A DNA stretch of 64,000 bases from Chromatiaceae bacterium (lineage in GTDB: Bacteria; Pseudomonadota; Gammaproteobacteria; Chromatiales; Chromatiaceae), in the NCBI GenBank assembly GCA_024235175.1, contig JACKMX010000002.1, positions 62,001 to 126,000 of the forward strand. The letters run 5' to 3'. Shown one piece after another: positions 34,723 through 43,694 of this stretch. The notes beneath the pieces are model-generated. The model ran no database searches, had not been told where the DNA came from, and was given only the letters and a program-made list of their open reading frames with translations. Position numbers and translations under genes: made by a program. Positions within the stretch are counted from its first letter, which is position 1. Each line of letters begins with the position of its first letter.

Positions 34723-35424
34723 ATGGAAACACTGAGCGAGGCAAGCCTGCAGGCACTTTACCTGCTGTTCACCGGTGATAGAGAGCTATGGACCATCATA
34801 GGGATCTCGTTCACCGTCTCCCTGCGTGCCATACTTTTTGCAGCACCCTTCGCCCTGATCTGCGCGTTTATGCTGGCTTACACTCAGTTTCCCGGAAGGC
34901 GGCTGCTAATCTCCTTTTTCAATACCGCACTCTCAATCCCGGCGGTGGTTGTAGGCCTCACACTCTATATGACGCTGTCTCGCGCCGGACCTTTGGGCAA
35001 TCTGCGTCTGCTCTTCACCCAGGAGGCGATGATCATCGGTCAGATCCTGCTCTGTTTCCCAATACTGGTCGCCATGGGCCACTCCGCGCTGCAGGCCACA
35101 GACCGCCGTGTATGGGAGACAGCCCTCACGCTTGGAGCCACTCCATTACGTGCCGTAATCACAGTCATCCACGAGACAAGATTTGGCCTGACTGCAGCTC
35201 TGGTCGCCGCCTTCGGTCGCATCATCGCCGAAGTGGGAAGTTCAATGATGGTTGGCGGTAATATCCTGAACCACACACGCAATATCCCTACTGCAATCGC
35301 CCTGGAAACAAGCAAGGGAAGTTTCGCACAGGGCATTGCATTGGGACTGGTACTGCTGCTGCTTGCACTGGCGCTCAACCTGGCGCTGACCAGTATTCAA
35401 GGAAAAGGCGCGGTATCTCCATGA
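34723..35424 (+). CDS. tupB: tungstate/anion ABC transporter permease
   Basis: The product is 233 residues from ATG 34723. It has about five or six membrane spans and the permease EAA-loop region WETALTLGATPLRAVITVIHE. The segments VVGLTLYMTLSRAGPLGNL and FGRIIAEVGSSMMVGGN are characteristic of TupB-type tungstate permeases. An upstream in-frame ATG would add 30 hydrophilic residues and is not favoured. It overlaps the ATPase gene by 4 bp (ATGA). Position beside a tungsten enzyme supports the assignment; molybdate is an alternative. No binding-protein gene (tupA) is adjacent. Confidence 0.82.
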   Translation: METLSEASLQALYLLFTGDRELWTIIGISFTVSLRAILFAAPFALICAFMLAYTQFPGRRLLISFFNTALSIPAVVVGLTLYMTLSRAGPLGNLRLLFTQEAMIIGQILLCFPILVAMGHSALQATDRRVWETALTLGATPLRAVITVIHETRFGLTAALVAAFGRIIAEVGSSMMVGGNILNHTRNIPTAIALETSKGSFAQGIALGLVLLLLALALNLALTSIQGKGAVSP

Positions 35425-36176
35425 ACAATCCAGATGAAACTGTCTGGCTGGCATTGCGAAACATCAACTTCAGCCGCGCCGGACGCTCCATTTTAAGTGA
35501 CATCTCCCTCCGGTTCTGCAGTCGGGAACTGATTTTGCTGACAGGCCACAACGGCTCCGGAAAAACCACGCTGCTGAGAATTCTGGCTGGTCTGCTTAAT
35601 CCGGACAGTGCAACAATCGAGTTCAACGGCAACAAGCTAACAGGCGGCTGGAGGCGTAACCTGGGTATCCTGAGAGAGAGTTGTTGCTATCTCCACCAGC
35701 AGCCCTATCTGTTTGATGGTTCGGTTTTCGACAACGTTGCTTATGGCCTGCGCCGGCGTGGTATTGATGGCAGTGAAATCGAGCGCATGGTCGCTGAAGC
35801 ACTGGAAGCCACTGCATTGGGACACCTGCGCCGGCGCCACTGCGGCGAGCTCTCCAGCGGCGAGAAACAGCGGGTTGCCATGGTACGCGCCTGGGTACTG
35901 ACACCCCGGCTGTTGTTGCTGGACGAACCCCTCGCCAATATGGATAAACCATCGCGCAGCAAGTGCCTCGCGCTGATCAACCAGATGCAAGAGGACAGGA
36001 TTTCCGTGGTACTGACCAGCCATGATCCACAACAGGGTGAACTGCATATTTCCCGGCATCTCCATCTCTATCAGGGTCGTATGGAGCGTAAAAATTTACC
36101 CGCCGGAGTCGATCGCTCGCCGCTGCCAGAGTCGAGGACCCGCCCCGTAACATATGCAGGAGATAAAACAGAATGA
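35421..36176 (+). CDS. tupC: ABC transporter ATP-binding protein, tungstate-type
   Basis: The 251-residue ATPase has Walker A GHNGSGKTT, Q-loop YLHQQPYLFDG, signature LSSGEKQR and Walker B LLLLDEPLANMD. The 4-bp overlaps with the permease upstream and with moeA downstream show translational coupling. The unit is likely a tungstate importer feeding the adjacent aldehyde oxidoreductase, by genomic position. Confidence 0.85.
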   Translation: MNNPDETVWLALRNINFSRAGRSILSDISLRFCSRELILLTGHNGSGKTTLLRILAGLLNPDSATIEFNGNKLTGGWRRNLGILRESCCYLHQQPYLFDGSVFDNVAYGLRRRGIDGSEIERMVAEALEATALGHLRRRHCGELSSGEKQRVAMVRAWVLTPRLLLLDEPLANMDKPSRSKCLALINQMQEDRISVVLTSHDPQQGELHISRHLHLYQGRMERKNLPAGVDRSPLPESRTRPVTYAGDKTE

Positions 36177-37435
36177 ATGATCGCGTCAAATTCACGGAGA
36201 GTTGTCAGGATAGCAGCGACAAGTCGATCAGCATGACCGAAGCTCTGGCAGTCATCGGGCAGAAGATCGATGCAATCTCAGGCTTTCACTGTGTTGCACT
36301 AAGGAATGGACTGGGGCGCATACTTGCCGAGCCGATCATATCCCCTATGAATGTCCCGGCTCATCGCAACTCGGCAATGGACGGCTACGCCCTGCGCGGC
36401 GAAGATCTGCCCACTCAGGGCAGAGCAGAACTGCAGGTGATCGGCACAGCATTCGCGGGCAGACCATTCGCCGGGCAACTGAGTGAGGGCCAGTGTATAC
36501 GCATCATGACCGGAGCAAAGATGCCAGATGCGGCGGATACAGTGGTTATGCAGGAACGGGCCGAACGATCCGGCAACACCATTTTAATCGATGCAGACAA
36601 CCGTCCGGGGCAGAATGTGCGCCAGGCGGGAGAGGATATCCTGCGGGAGAGCCTGGTGCTGGAATCCGGCAGGCGGATAAACGCCTCTCAGCTCGGGCTG
36701 CTTGCGTCGCTGGGAATTGCCGAGCTGCGCGTCAGGCGCAGACCCAGAGTCGCTTTTTTCTCCAGCGGAGATGAGGTCAGGAGTATCGGGGAGGTGCTGG
36801 AAGAGGGCCAGATTTACGACAGCAACCGTTATACCCTGCATGGTATGCTGAGCCGACTGGACGTGGAGGTGATCGATCTTGGGGTTGTTCCTGACCGGGA
36901 GGAGAGCATCTCCACAGCTCTGCAGGAGGCGTCACAGGAGAACGACTTGATTCTCACCTCAGGTGGTATTTCGGTGGGTGAGGCCGATCACGTGATGGCT
37001 GCAATGCGCAGACTGGGCACCATCCACTTTTCCAAGGTGGCGATCAAACCTGGGCGTCCGCTCACGTTCGGCCATATCGGTAACACACCGTTTTTCGGCC
37101 TGCCCGGCAACCCGGTGGCGGTCATGACCACATTTCTCCAGTTTGTAAGACCGGCAATCGTACGGATGCGGAGCGAAATCGACCTGACACTGCCGCTGTT
37201 CGAGACTACCTGCCGCTCCAAGCTTAGGAAGTCCCCGGGGCGCACTGAATTTCAGCGCGGTGTCATGCACAGGGAGCCCGACGGCACCTGGGCAGTTCGC
37301 TCCAGCGGGCGCCAGGGATCCGGGGTGCTCAGTTCGATGAGCGACGGAAACTGTTTTATCGTGCTGCCCGAGGAACGGGGAAGCGTAGAGCCGGGTGAAA
37401 CTGTCCAGGTCCAGCCATTTGCCCTGTTTGACTGA
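36173..37435 (+). CDS. moeA: molybdopterin molybdenumtransferase MoeA
   Basis: MoeA inserts molybdate (or tungstate) into adenylated molybdopterin. The 420-residue protein contains VPAHRNSAMDGYALRGEDL, IMTGAKMPDAADTVVMQE, SSGDEV, QIYDSNRYTL, TSGGISVGEADHV and GLPGNPVAVM, all standard MoeA segments. It overlaps tupC by 4 bp. Its coupling to a tungstate-type transporter beside a tungsten enzyme suggests a paralogue dedicated to tungsten, which is inference. A second moeA elsewhere in the genome would strengthen it. Confidence 0.93.
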   Translation: MNDRVKFTESCQDSSDKSISMTEALAVIGQKIDAISGFHCVALRNGLGRILAEPIISPMNVPAHRNSAMDGYALRGEDLPTQGRAELQVIGTAFAGRPFAGQLSEGQCIRIMTGAKMPDAADTVVMQERAERSGNTILIDADNRPGQNVRQAGEDILRESLVLESGRRINASQLGLLASLGIAELRVRRRPRVAFFSSGDEVRSIGEVLEEGQIYDSNRYTLHGMLSRLDVEVIDLGVVPDREESISTALQEASQENDLILTSGGISVGEADHVMAAMRRLGTIHFSKVAIKPGRPLTFGHIGNTPFFGLPGNPVAVMTTFLQFVRPAIVRMRSEIDLTLPLFETTCRSKLRKSPGRTEFQRGVMHREPDGTWAVRSSGRQGSGVLSSMSDGNCFIVLPEERGSVEPGETVQVQPFALFD

Positions 37436-37690
37436 TCTTCGGAAGGTGCTGCAATTAAAGTCTTTCAACTCAGGAAAGACTCTGAATCCCGGCGCACGGC
37501 CGCCGGCCTGTTGCCGGAACCTTGTCCACCGGCCCATCCCCCTTCATCCCCGACTGGATCCGCTATTAAAGATATGACGATTTTCGCCGCAACTCTGGAT
37601 AGAGGATAGTGATCTCAAGGCACAGAACTGCACCCGGTTCACCTGTTGATCAGTATCATAAACATTTCCAGGGTTGCTGCCTGAGATAGA

Positions 37691-40600
37691 ATGTCCATCG
37701 ACAACCGCAGACAATATCCGAGATCGGAGACCGACCATCCGGCCTCCCTCTTTTACCACGGCACCACGCTGACGGATTGCCGTATCCGCAACTTTTCCAA
37801 AGGCGGGCTCTATCTGGAGAGCAGCAGCTGCGATTTCCACACTCTGGTGACTACAACCGTACCCAAACCGGGTGGTCCCAACATCAAACATGCACTGATC
37901 GAGATTCCCAGAACGAAGAGCGAAGAGGAGCCTTTCACAGCAGCTGTACGCCTCACCTACGTATGCGAAACCGGCATTGGCGTTGCTTATCTGCAACAGA
38001 ATCCAAAACTTTTTCAATACCTTGCGACTCTGCACGAAACACACTCGGATAATCGAGAGCCTTTAGAAGCAGTAACCGAAGGGCCAAGCCACTCATCCGA
38101 ACAGATTGAAATGGTTTTTGACAGGATCGTCAGCGCTTGCCGGCGGTTTCTCAACAAACACATGTCGGAGTTCTTCGCAGAGTGTGAAAAAAAGCTCCCC
38201 GAAGAAGCTGAAACAGCACCGCTGGATATACTGAGATCAGACATCTACTACGCCCATTCAATGTTAAAGGAACGGGAATCCTTCATTGTCGATTCTCAAC
38301 AAACCCAACTGAACAGCAGATTTGATCAACTCAGAGAGCACACCAGCCCACAGGAGTCGAAAAACTCCCAGGCCTCGATCAGCCAGGAGATGGACCTTGT
38401 GGACAAGGAGGATTTTGAGGAGTGGGTGGTTATCGTAGGACTGGGCCGCTCGGTAGAAGCAGAGATCCCCGCCCTGCTGCACATGGTGGAGATGGGATTG
38501 ACCTGCCTGATCAAACGGGCGATCAACAGCGATACCAATCCGATATCTCCGGCCTTTCTCCTGTGGACACTCTCCAGCGCCCTGGGAAACCTCAATATTG
38601 AACTGCCTGCAAGAAGAGTCGTTTATGGCATTTTCAAGGAAACAGTTCTGAGCCGGATTGATGAACTATATACAGAACTGAGCGATATCTTCGAACGCCA
38701 CGACATAGATACCAACGTGGTCAGTATAAAATCCAGGTCACCAAAATCGAAGCCGACGAGTTCGGGCATCAAACCATCCCGCAAAGATGGTAACAGATCG
38801 ATGATGGGAACCCTCTCTTCACTGATCTCTTCCGAATGGAAGAGCAAAGGAAACGAGAAAAAATCAATCCACGACAGGCGCTCTGCCACCAGCAAAGAGA
38901 TAATCAGCTCACTTGACTCGTTGAACAGGATCAGCGAACGCTCCGTAACAGATCTCATCGAACAGTCGCTTGCCAAAAAAGATGGGGGATACGGCCCGGT
39001 CAGATTGAACAGGGAGAGCCGGGATACCATCGCCGCTACAGAACAGCTGTTGTCCGCCCTGAAGCAGGACAATCGCCTGAGCGAGGGATTACAAAGTCTT
39101 GTTCGCGGCCTGAAAATCCCGTTTATCCGGGAGGTTCTGGAGAATCCCACACTGCTGGATGATGCCCATCACCCGGCAAGAAAGCTGCTGGAGAGCATCG
39201 ATAAGCTGGCGCCCTATTCGAGCAGCGATGAAACAGAAGAGCCGCTGCTGCAGATCATCGAGCAAATCAGTAGCGCACCGGCAGAACAGAGCCAGGCTCA
39301 GCTGATTGAGGCAACGCATAAGATTGAAAATCTGCTCAGCCGCAAGCGGGAAGCTTTCGATAATAACCTCTCAAGAGTTATCGAAAGCAGCATGCAAAAC
39401 GATCTGCTGGAAAAGGCGCGCCAACATATTGAGCAGCAGCTTGACGAGAGACTTGAAAACCGCTCCGTTTCGGTCATTGTGGATCGCCTGCTTCGATTGG
39501 GGTGGCCGGGTCTACTGATTCAATGCAGAATCTCAAAAAACGACGCGGAAAACAAAACAAAAGCTTATCTTGGTGCGCTCGATTTTCTTGTCAAACTGTT
39601 TGAGTTGGGACGCGAGCCATCGCCGCTCGCATCCAACAAGTTGGGCAGTCTGACTGCGATCCTGCGTAAAGGATTCTCGGATTACCCGGTACACTCCGCA
39701 AAAGCGCAACAGCTGATAAATGAGATCGAATCCTGCCTGAACGGGGCCGGGGAGGACTGGCGCACTTTCATCAAGAATAGAATCCACATCGATACAAGGT
39801 ACATTCGTGAACTTATCGATCAACAGGCACCCGGGACAGAGGAGTCACATGGCGATGCCATGCCCGACTCCGAGTGGGGGCGGTTGATTCAAACCATTGA
39901 AAACGGCGACTGGATAATTCAAAAACGGGAACACAACCAGGTCAGGCTGATCAACCTTGCCTGGCGAAATACCGCGAACACTCACTTCATCTTTGTTGAC
40001 GGAAGCGGCAACAAAGCGCTTGAAGCAAATGTGCAGAGATTGGCCGACCATTTCGAATCGGGTCAGTTGTCGCTCTTGGAGAGCCGTGAACTTCCAATGG
40101 TGGAGCGCGCGGTGGAGCGCATGTTAAAAAACACTTTCTCCCGCATATCGGGTGAAAGCCAAACAGACGAACTTACCGGCCTGCTGAATCGAAAAGCTTT
40201 TACAAAAAAGATAGACGAGCTGTTACAGCGTTCGATTTCAGACGGAAGCCACAATGCTCTCGTTCTGGTGGATATAGACCAATTCTCGATGGTCAACGAC
40301 ATCTGTGGATACGAAGGCGGCGATCAGCTGCTCAAGTCGGTAACCAGCATTATCACCACCTATCAGCAGAATGGTGCTGTCATTGCACGGACCGGTGACG
40401 ATGAGTTTGCAATACTGCTGGAAGGAACCACTGTCGACCGCGGATTTCAGATCGCAGAAACCCAGCGACAGGCGTTGGAAGCGTTCAAGTTCAGATGGCA
40501 ACATCAGTCTGTTCCGGTGTCCGTAAGCATCGGTATCGTGGCTGTGGACAATACGGGAATCAATGCTCAGAGCCTGCTGAAAGCCGCCTCTTCAGCCTGT

Positions 40601-41449
40601 AGTCTGGCCAAACAGTCCGGGCGCAACTGCAGTAAGGTGTTTCAACTGTCTGACGAGGAGCTGCAGCAGCAGAAACAGCTGATCAAATCGGTTCCGGTGA
40701 TCGAAGAAGCCCTGGCAAAAAACAGGATCATTCTGCATGGCCAGTTGATCACGCCACTGTTCATGGGCGAGGGTAGCGATCATTATGAAGTGCTGTTGAG
40801 GCTGCTCGATGAGAATAACCGTCCTTCGGATCCGACTGAATTCATCAAGGCGGCCGAAAAGTATGAGCGCATGCGCTCGGTTGACCGCTGGATCATCGAT
40901 ACCTTCTTTGCGTGGGCGAAACAACATAGCCATCAAATCGCAGGCATCGAGGGCTTCAGCCTGAATCTATCCGGACAATCTCTGATGGATGCTTCATTCA
41001 GAGCATATATCATCCAACACCTGCAGGCGGGAACTCTGCCTCCGGCCAAAATAGGATTTGAAATAACCGAGACAGCTGTCGTTAAAAATATTGCTCTAGT
41101 AAACAACTTCATGAAAGAGATAAAGCAGCTTGGCTGTAGATTCTATCTCGATGATTTTGGATCTGGTTATGCCTCCTATTCTTACCTGAAGGACCTGGAG
41201 GTCGACTGTATAAAAATTGACGGTGTTTTCATCAAGGACATGATGAAGGAAAAATCCAGCCATGCCATGGTGAAATCGATTACCGAAATCGCCCACTTCA
41301 TGAATAAAAAGGTTATTGCAGAGTACGTCGAATCAGAAGCACTGATTATTGAACTGAGGGAGATTGGTGTGGACTATGCCCAGGGCTATGGCGTCGGCAT
41401 GCCCCAACCATTGAGCACCATTCTTAAAACCGCTGTCGCCTACGCCTGA
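37691..41449 (+). CDS. PilZ / DUF1631-like / GGDEF-EAL c-di-GMP protein
   Basis: The 1252-residue protein has an N-terminal PilZ-like domain (DNRRQYPRSETDHPASLFY; NFSKGGLYLES) at about 1-110, a long helical middle (about 140-780) that resembles DUF1631 family regions, then GGDEF (about 810-980) and EAL (about 1000-1245) domains. The GGDEF motif reads TGDDEF (about residue 901), so cyclase activity is doubtful. The EAL motif is EVL (about 1033), with other phosphodiesterase residues kept (FEITETAVV, LDDFGSGYAS, IKIDGVFIKD). Probably a c-di-GMP-binding or -degrading regulator. It stands alone between moeA and a patatin gene. Confidence 0.85.
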   Translation: MSIDNRRQYPRSETDHPASLFYHGTTLTDCRIRNFSKGGLYLESSSCDFHTLVTTTVPKPGGPNIKHALIEIPRTKSEEEPFTAAVRLTYVCETGIGVAYLQQNPKLFQYLATLHETHSDNREPLEAVTEGPSHSSEQIEMVFDRIVSACRRFLNKHMSEFFAECEKKLPEEAETAPLDILRSDIYYAHSMLKERESFIVDSQQTQLNSRFDQLREHTSPQESKNSQASISQEMDLVDKEDFEEWVVIVGLGRSVEAEIPALLHMVEMGLTCLIKRAINSDTNPISPAFLLWTLSSALGNLNIELPARRVVYGIFKETVLSRIDELYTELSDIFERHDIDTNVVSIKSRSPKSKPTSSGIKPSRKDGNRSMMGTLSSLISSEWKSKGNEKKSIHDRRSATSKEIISSLDSLNRISERSVTDLIEQSLAKKDGGYGPVRLNRESRDTIAATEQLLSALKQDNRLSEGLQSLVRGLKIPFIREVLENPTLLDDAHHPARKLLESIDKLAPYSSSDETEEPLLQIIEQISSAPAEQSQAQLIEATHKIENLLSRKREAFDNNLSRVIESSMQNDLLEKARQHIEQQLDERLENRSVSVIVDRLLRLGWPGLLIQCRISKNDAENKTKAYLGALDFLVKLFELGREPSPLASNKLGSLTAILRKGFSDYPVHSAKAQQLINEIESCLNGAGEDWRTFIKNRIHIDTRYIRELIDQQAPGTEESHGDAMPDSEWGRLIQTIENGDWIIQKREHNQVRLINLAWRNTANTHFIFVDGSGNKALEANVQRLADHFESGQLSLLESRELPMVERAVERMLKNTFSRISGESQTDELTGLLNRKAFTKKIDELLQRSISDGSHNALVLVDIDQFSMVNDICGYEGGDQLLKSVTSIITTYQQNGAVIARTGDDEFAILLEGTTVDRGFQIAETQRQALEAFKFRWQHQSVPVSVSIGIVAVDNTGINAQSLLKAASSACSLAKQSGRNCSKVFQLSDEELQQQKQLIKSVPVIEEALAKNRIILHGQLITPLFMGEGSDHYEVLLRLLDENNRPSDPTEFIKAAEKYERMRSVDRWIIDTFFAWAKQHSHQIAGIEGFSLNLSGQSLMDASFRAYIIQHLQAGTLPPAKIGFEITETAVVKNIALVNNFMKEIKQLGCRFYLDDFGSGYASYSYLKDLEVDCIKIDGVFIKDMMKEKSSHAMVKSITEIAHFMNKKVIAEYVESEALIIELREIGVDYAQGYGVGMPQPLSTILKTAVAYA

Positions 41450-41501
41450 CCCGGATACCAACCGGGTAAAAGTCTTTCTACTCCCTACAGTTGGGGAGTT
41501 A

Positions 41502-42383
41502 TCAAACATAGGCCCCCATAACTTTCTCCGCATGGCATCGACCGAGTTCTATCATCTCTTCGGCACGATAAAATTCATAAAATGCACAACTGTTTCTGGG
41601 AATGGAGATAGTGACATCGGGCGAATATGACGCCAGTTTGAAGCGGGCAATGGTGTTCTGCATCGTCTCCATAGCGTTGGAGATCACATCGAAAACACCC
41701 ATTTCATCTTCGTTCGACCGCACAAGCCGCTGTTGCAGTGAATCGACAAATTGCGAGATACGGCGGCGGTAGCTGTTCTCCCCTGTCTCGCTGCGGGAGA
41801 CCTCATGTATCGACTGTTTGCAGCGCGGATCCGGACCTGCACTGAGATCGACCGCGACCGTCAAATCCGTTTTGTCCTTCAACGTTGGCGCAATCGGGAT
41901 AGGATTGATCAAGCCGCCGTCGACCAGGATTTTGCCTCTATACCTTACCGGTGTGAATATTGTCGGAATCGCAATTGACGCCCTGATTGCATCAAACAGG
42001 GAGCCATGATTGAGCCACACCTCCTTCTGATCGTTCACGTTGGTGGCAACCGCGGTAAAAGAGATGGGCAGCTCCTCAATGTTGCGATCACCGGTCAGTT
42101 CCTTCAGCGCCGAGATAACCCTGTCACCCTTTATCAGCCCGCTTTTCTGAAAAGAGAAGTCCAATAGCCGCAACACATCAATCTGGCGTAACGCCCTGAC
42201 CCAGTGCGCATAGGCTTCCAGCTCCCCGATGGCATGTATGCCTCCGACCAGCGCGCCCATGGAAGAGCCGGCAATTGACTCGATTTCATAGCCCTTCTCC
42301 TCCAGCCACTGAATTATCCCAATATGAGCAAGACCACGCGCTCCACCGCTTCCCAGCACCAGGGAGACACTTTTACCAGCCAT
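41502..42383 (-). CDS. patatin-like phospholipase (RssA-like)
   Basis: The 293-residue protein has the oxyanion box GSGGARGLAHIG (about 12-23), the nucleophile elbow AGSSMGALVGG (Ser about 41), and the catalytic Asp in ILVDGGLINPIP (about 153). These are the defining patatin features. It is a cytoplasmic serine hydrolase acting on lipids. It converges with the c-di-GMP protein gene, 52 bp apart. The 600-bp region upstream holds no large gene. Confidence 0.92.
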   Translation of the reverse strand: MAGKSVSLVLGSGGARGLAHIGIIQWLEEKGYEIESIAGSSMGALVGGIHAIGELEAYAHWVRALRQIDVLRLLDFSFQKSGLIKGDRVISALKELTGDRNIEELPISFTAVATNVNDQKEVWLNHGSLFDAIRASIAIPTIFTPVRYRGKILVDGGLINPIPIAPTLKDKTDLTVAVDLSAGPDPRCKQSIHEVSRSETGENSYRRRISQFVDSLQQRLVRSNEDEMGVFDVISNAMETMQNTIARFKLASYSPDVTISIPRNSCAFYEFYRAEEMIELGRCHAEKVMGAYV

Positions 42384-42697
42384 CTTTACTTGTTCCTCGC
42401 CAGACGTCGGATGACGCCGATTGCGGTAACGATATTGGATGAGTCACAGCGCGTCAATGGCCCGTCTGTTAAGGGACGTCTGCCCCAACCGACTCATGTA
42501 CGGCCAGTGTCACGGATTACAAACCATAGAGGAGGATTATCCGTCTTAAACGGTTGGCGGGTACGCCTTTAACCCCATTTATCACCGGGTCAGGCAACCT
42601 TCTCACTGGGTGACAACCACATTTCCCTGTATTGCCTTTCCTATGCAGCCTTGTCGGAGAATATGAAGTTGTTCAGGCCCGGTGTGATAGGATCTCG

Positions 42698-42775
42698 TCA
42701 CATAATCAAAAAACACCAGGCCGCATTGAGCAAAACAAAGCCCAGTGCCGCGATCCAGTTGATTGCCGTATACAT
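42698..42775 (-). CDS. 25-residue membrane small protein
   Basis: The frame encodes MYTAINWIAALGF followed by VLLNAAWCFLIM and a TGA stop, a single predicted membrane helix. A perfect AAAGGAG ribosome site lies nine bases before the ATG. Similar tiny single-helix proteins attach to membrane complexes such as cytochrome oxidases; I do not recognise this one. The hydrophobic composition and strong start signal support a real gene. Confidence 0.6.
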   Translation of the reverse strand: MYTAINWIAALGFVLLNAAWCFLIM

Positions 42776-42977
42776 TCTTCTAACTCCTTTCAAACCAACA
42801 ACTCTGGTCTAATGCCAAGCAATAGCCATACCTGATTTATGGTTTACAAGATAATCAAACAGTTAGCGGAGAATGGTCAGGAACAATTGGAATAGATGTA
42901 TAGATAACTGACGCCAGAAAACCGGCACCGGAGCGGATCCTTAACCTCAATAGGAAATTGATGCTTATTACCGGGCA

Positions 42978-43006
42978 AAGAAAACCCCAAACATTGAGAT
43001 TGGGGA
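42978..43006 (-). terminator. possible terminator after DUF1127 gene
   Basis: A CCCCAA/TTGGGG stem with a 9-nt loop is followed on the minus strand by TTTTCTTT. It lies about 330 bp after the DUF1127 stop, so the assignment is uncertain. Confidence 0.35.
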
Positions 43007-43330
43007 TTTCACCAAGGGTGAGTGGCTCTTATGTAAAGTTCTTGAGTAGCCCGATTGTGGCCAGTCCACGCCCTTACCAAGAACATAGCATTTTAAATGC
43101 CAATACGAGTTACCTTTTTACTTACAACAGGTTAGAACGATACCAGAATTATGATGAATCTGCCCCTGTAAACATTACTGACAGTACAAATTCTGGCGAG
43201 ACCAGTCCTTTAAACAGCTGCATTGAAAACCAACCCGTTTTTACAGCAGTAATACCCAATTGACGTTAAATTCCGCCTGAAACGCTTCCTGCCTGAGCAC
43301 CCGCAATCCTGGCTATCATCCCCAAGGAAT

Positions 43331-43573
43331 TCAATCCCGGCACTTCGGATCATCCCAAAAGGGACGCCTTGCCTCGCGCAGCGCATCTATCCGGCTTATA
43401 CCTATATCCTTCAGCATCTCGTCACTAAGCCGGGCAAGTTCCCGGCGCTGACGTGAGAGCTCGCTCCAGCGACGAATCCTGCTCAACAGATCAGGCGTAC
43501 GCCGATTAAACCGGTATACGCGGAAGTAACTCCGTGCGCTCTGATTTTCCACGCATGATATGGTTCCTGCCAT
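43331..43573 (-). CDS. DUF1127 (YjiS-like) small protein
   Basis: From the ATG at 43573, preceded by GGAGG, the product has 80 residues. The C-terminal half carries the DUF1127 pattern: RIRRWSELSRQRRELARLSDEMLKDIGISRIDALREARRPFW. Such small basic proteins are common in proteobacteria and several are linked to stress or phosphate responses. The frame is open further upstream but the ribosome site sets the start. It is divergent from the LysR gene 121 bp away. Confidence 0.85.
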   Translation of the reverse strand: MAGTISCVENQSARSYFRVYRFNRRTPDLLSRIRRWSELSRQRRELARLSDEMLKDIGISRIDALREARRPFWDDPKCRD

Positions 43574-43694
43574 ATGACCCTCCACAAGTGTATTTCCTTG
43601 AACTTTTCGATTGCGGAGATAATGGCCCCGTGATAAACATTGATCCAACGAATAATATTCATTCAATTCATCAGAGAAACAGATTGATATAGCT

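Larger units (their letters stand above)
42384..43330. other. 947-bp region with only one tiny gene
   Basis: Between the patatin and DUF1127 genes (both minus) I find only the 25-codon gene at 42698-42775. A plus frame of about 100 codons at 42958 has no ribosome site or family features. The 42900-43260 part is AT-richer than its surroundings. A weak hairpin with T-run (42978-43006) may end the DUF1127 transcript. Confidence 0.45.

Noticed and set aside
41449..41467. ACCCGG/CCGGGT hairpin after the c-di-GMP protein as a terminator
   Set aside because: The stem is 6 bp but there is no T-run on either strand.
42958..43263. 101-codon plus-strand frame
   Set aside because: TTG start, no ribosome site, AT-rich composition and no homology.
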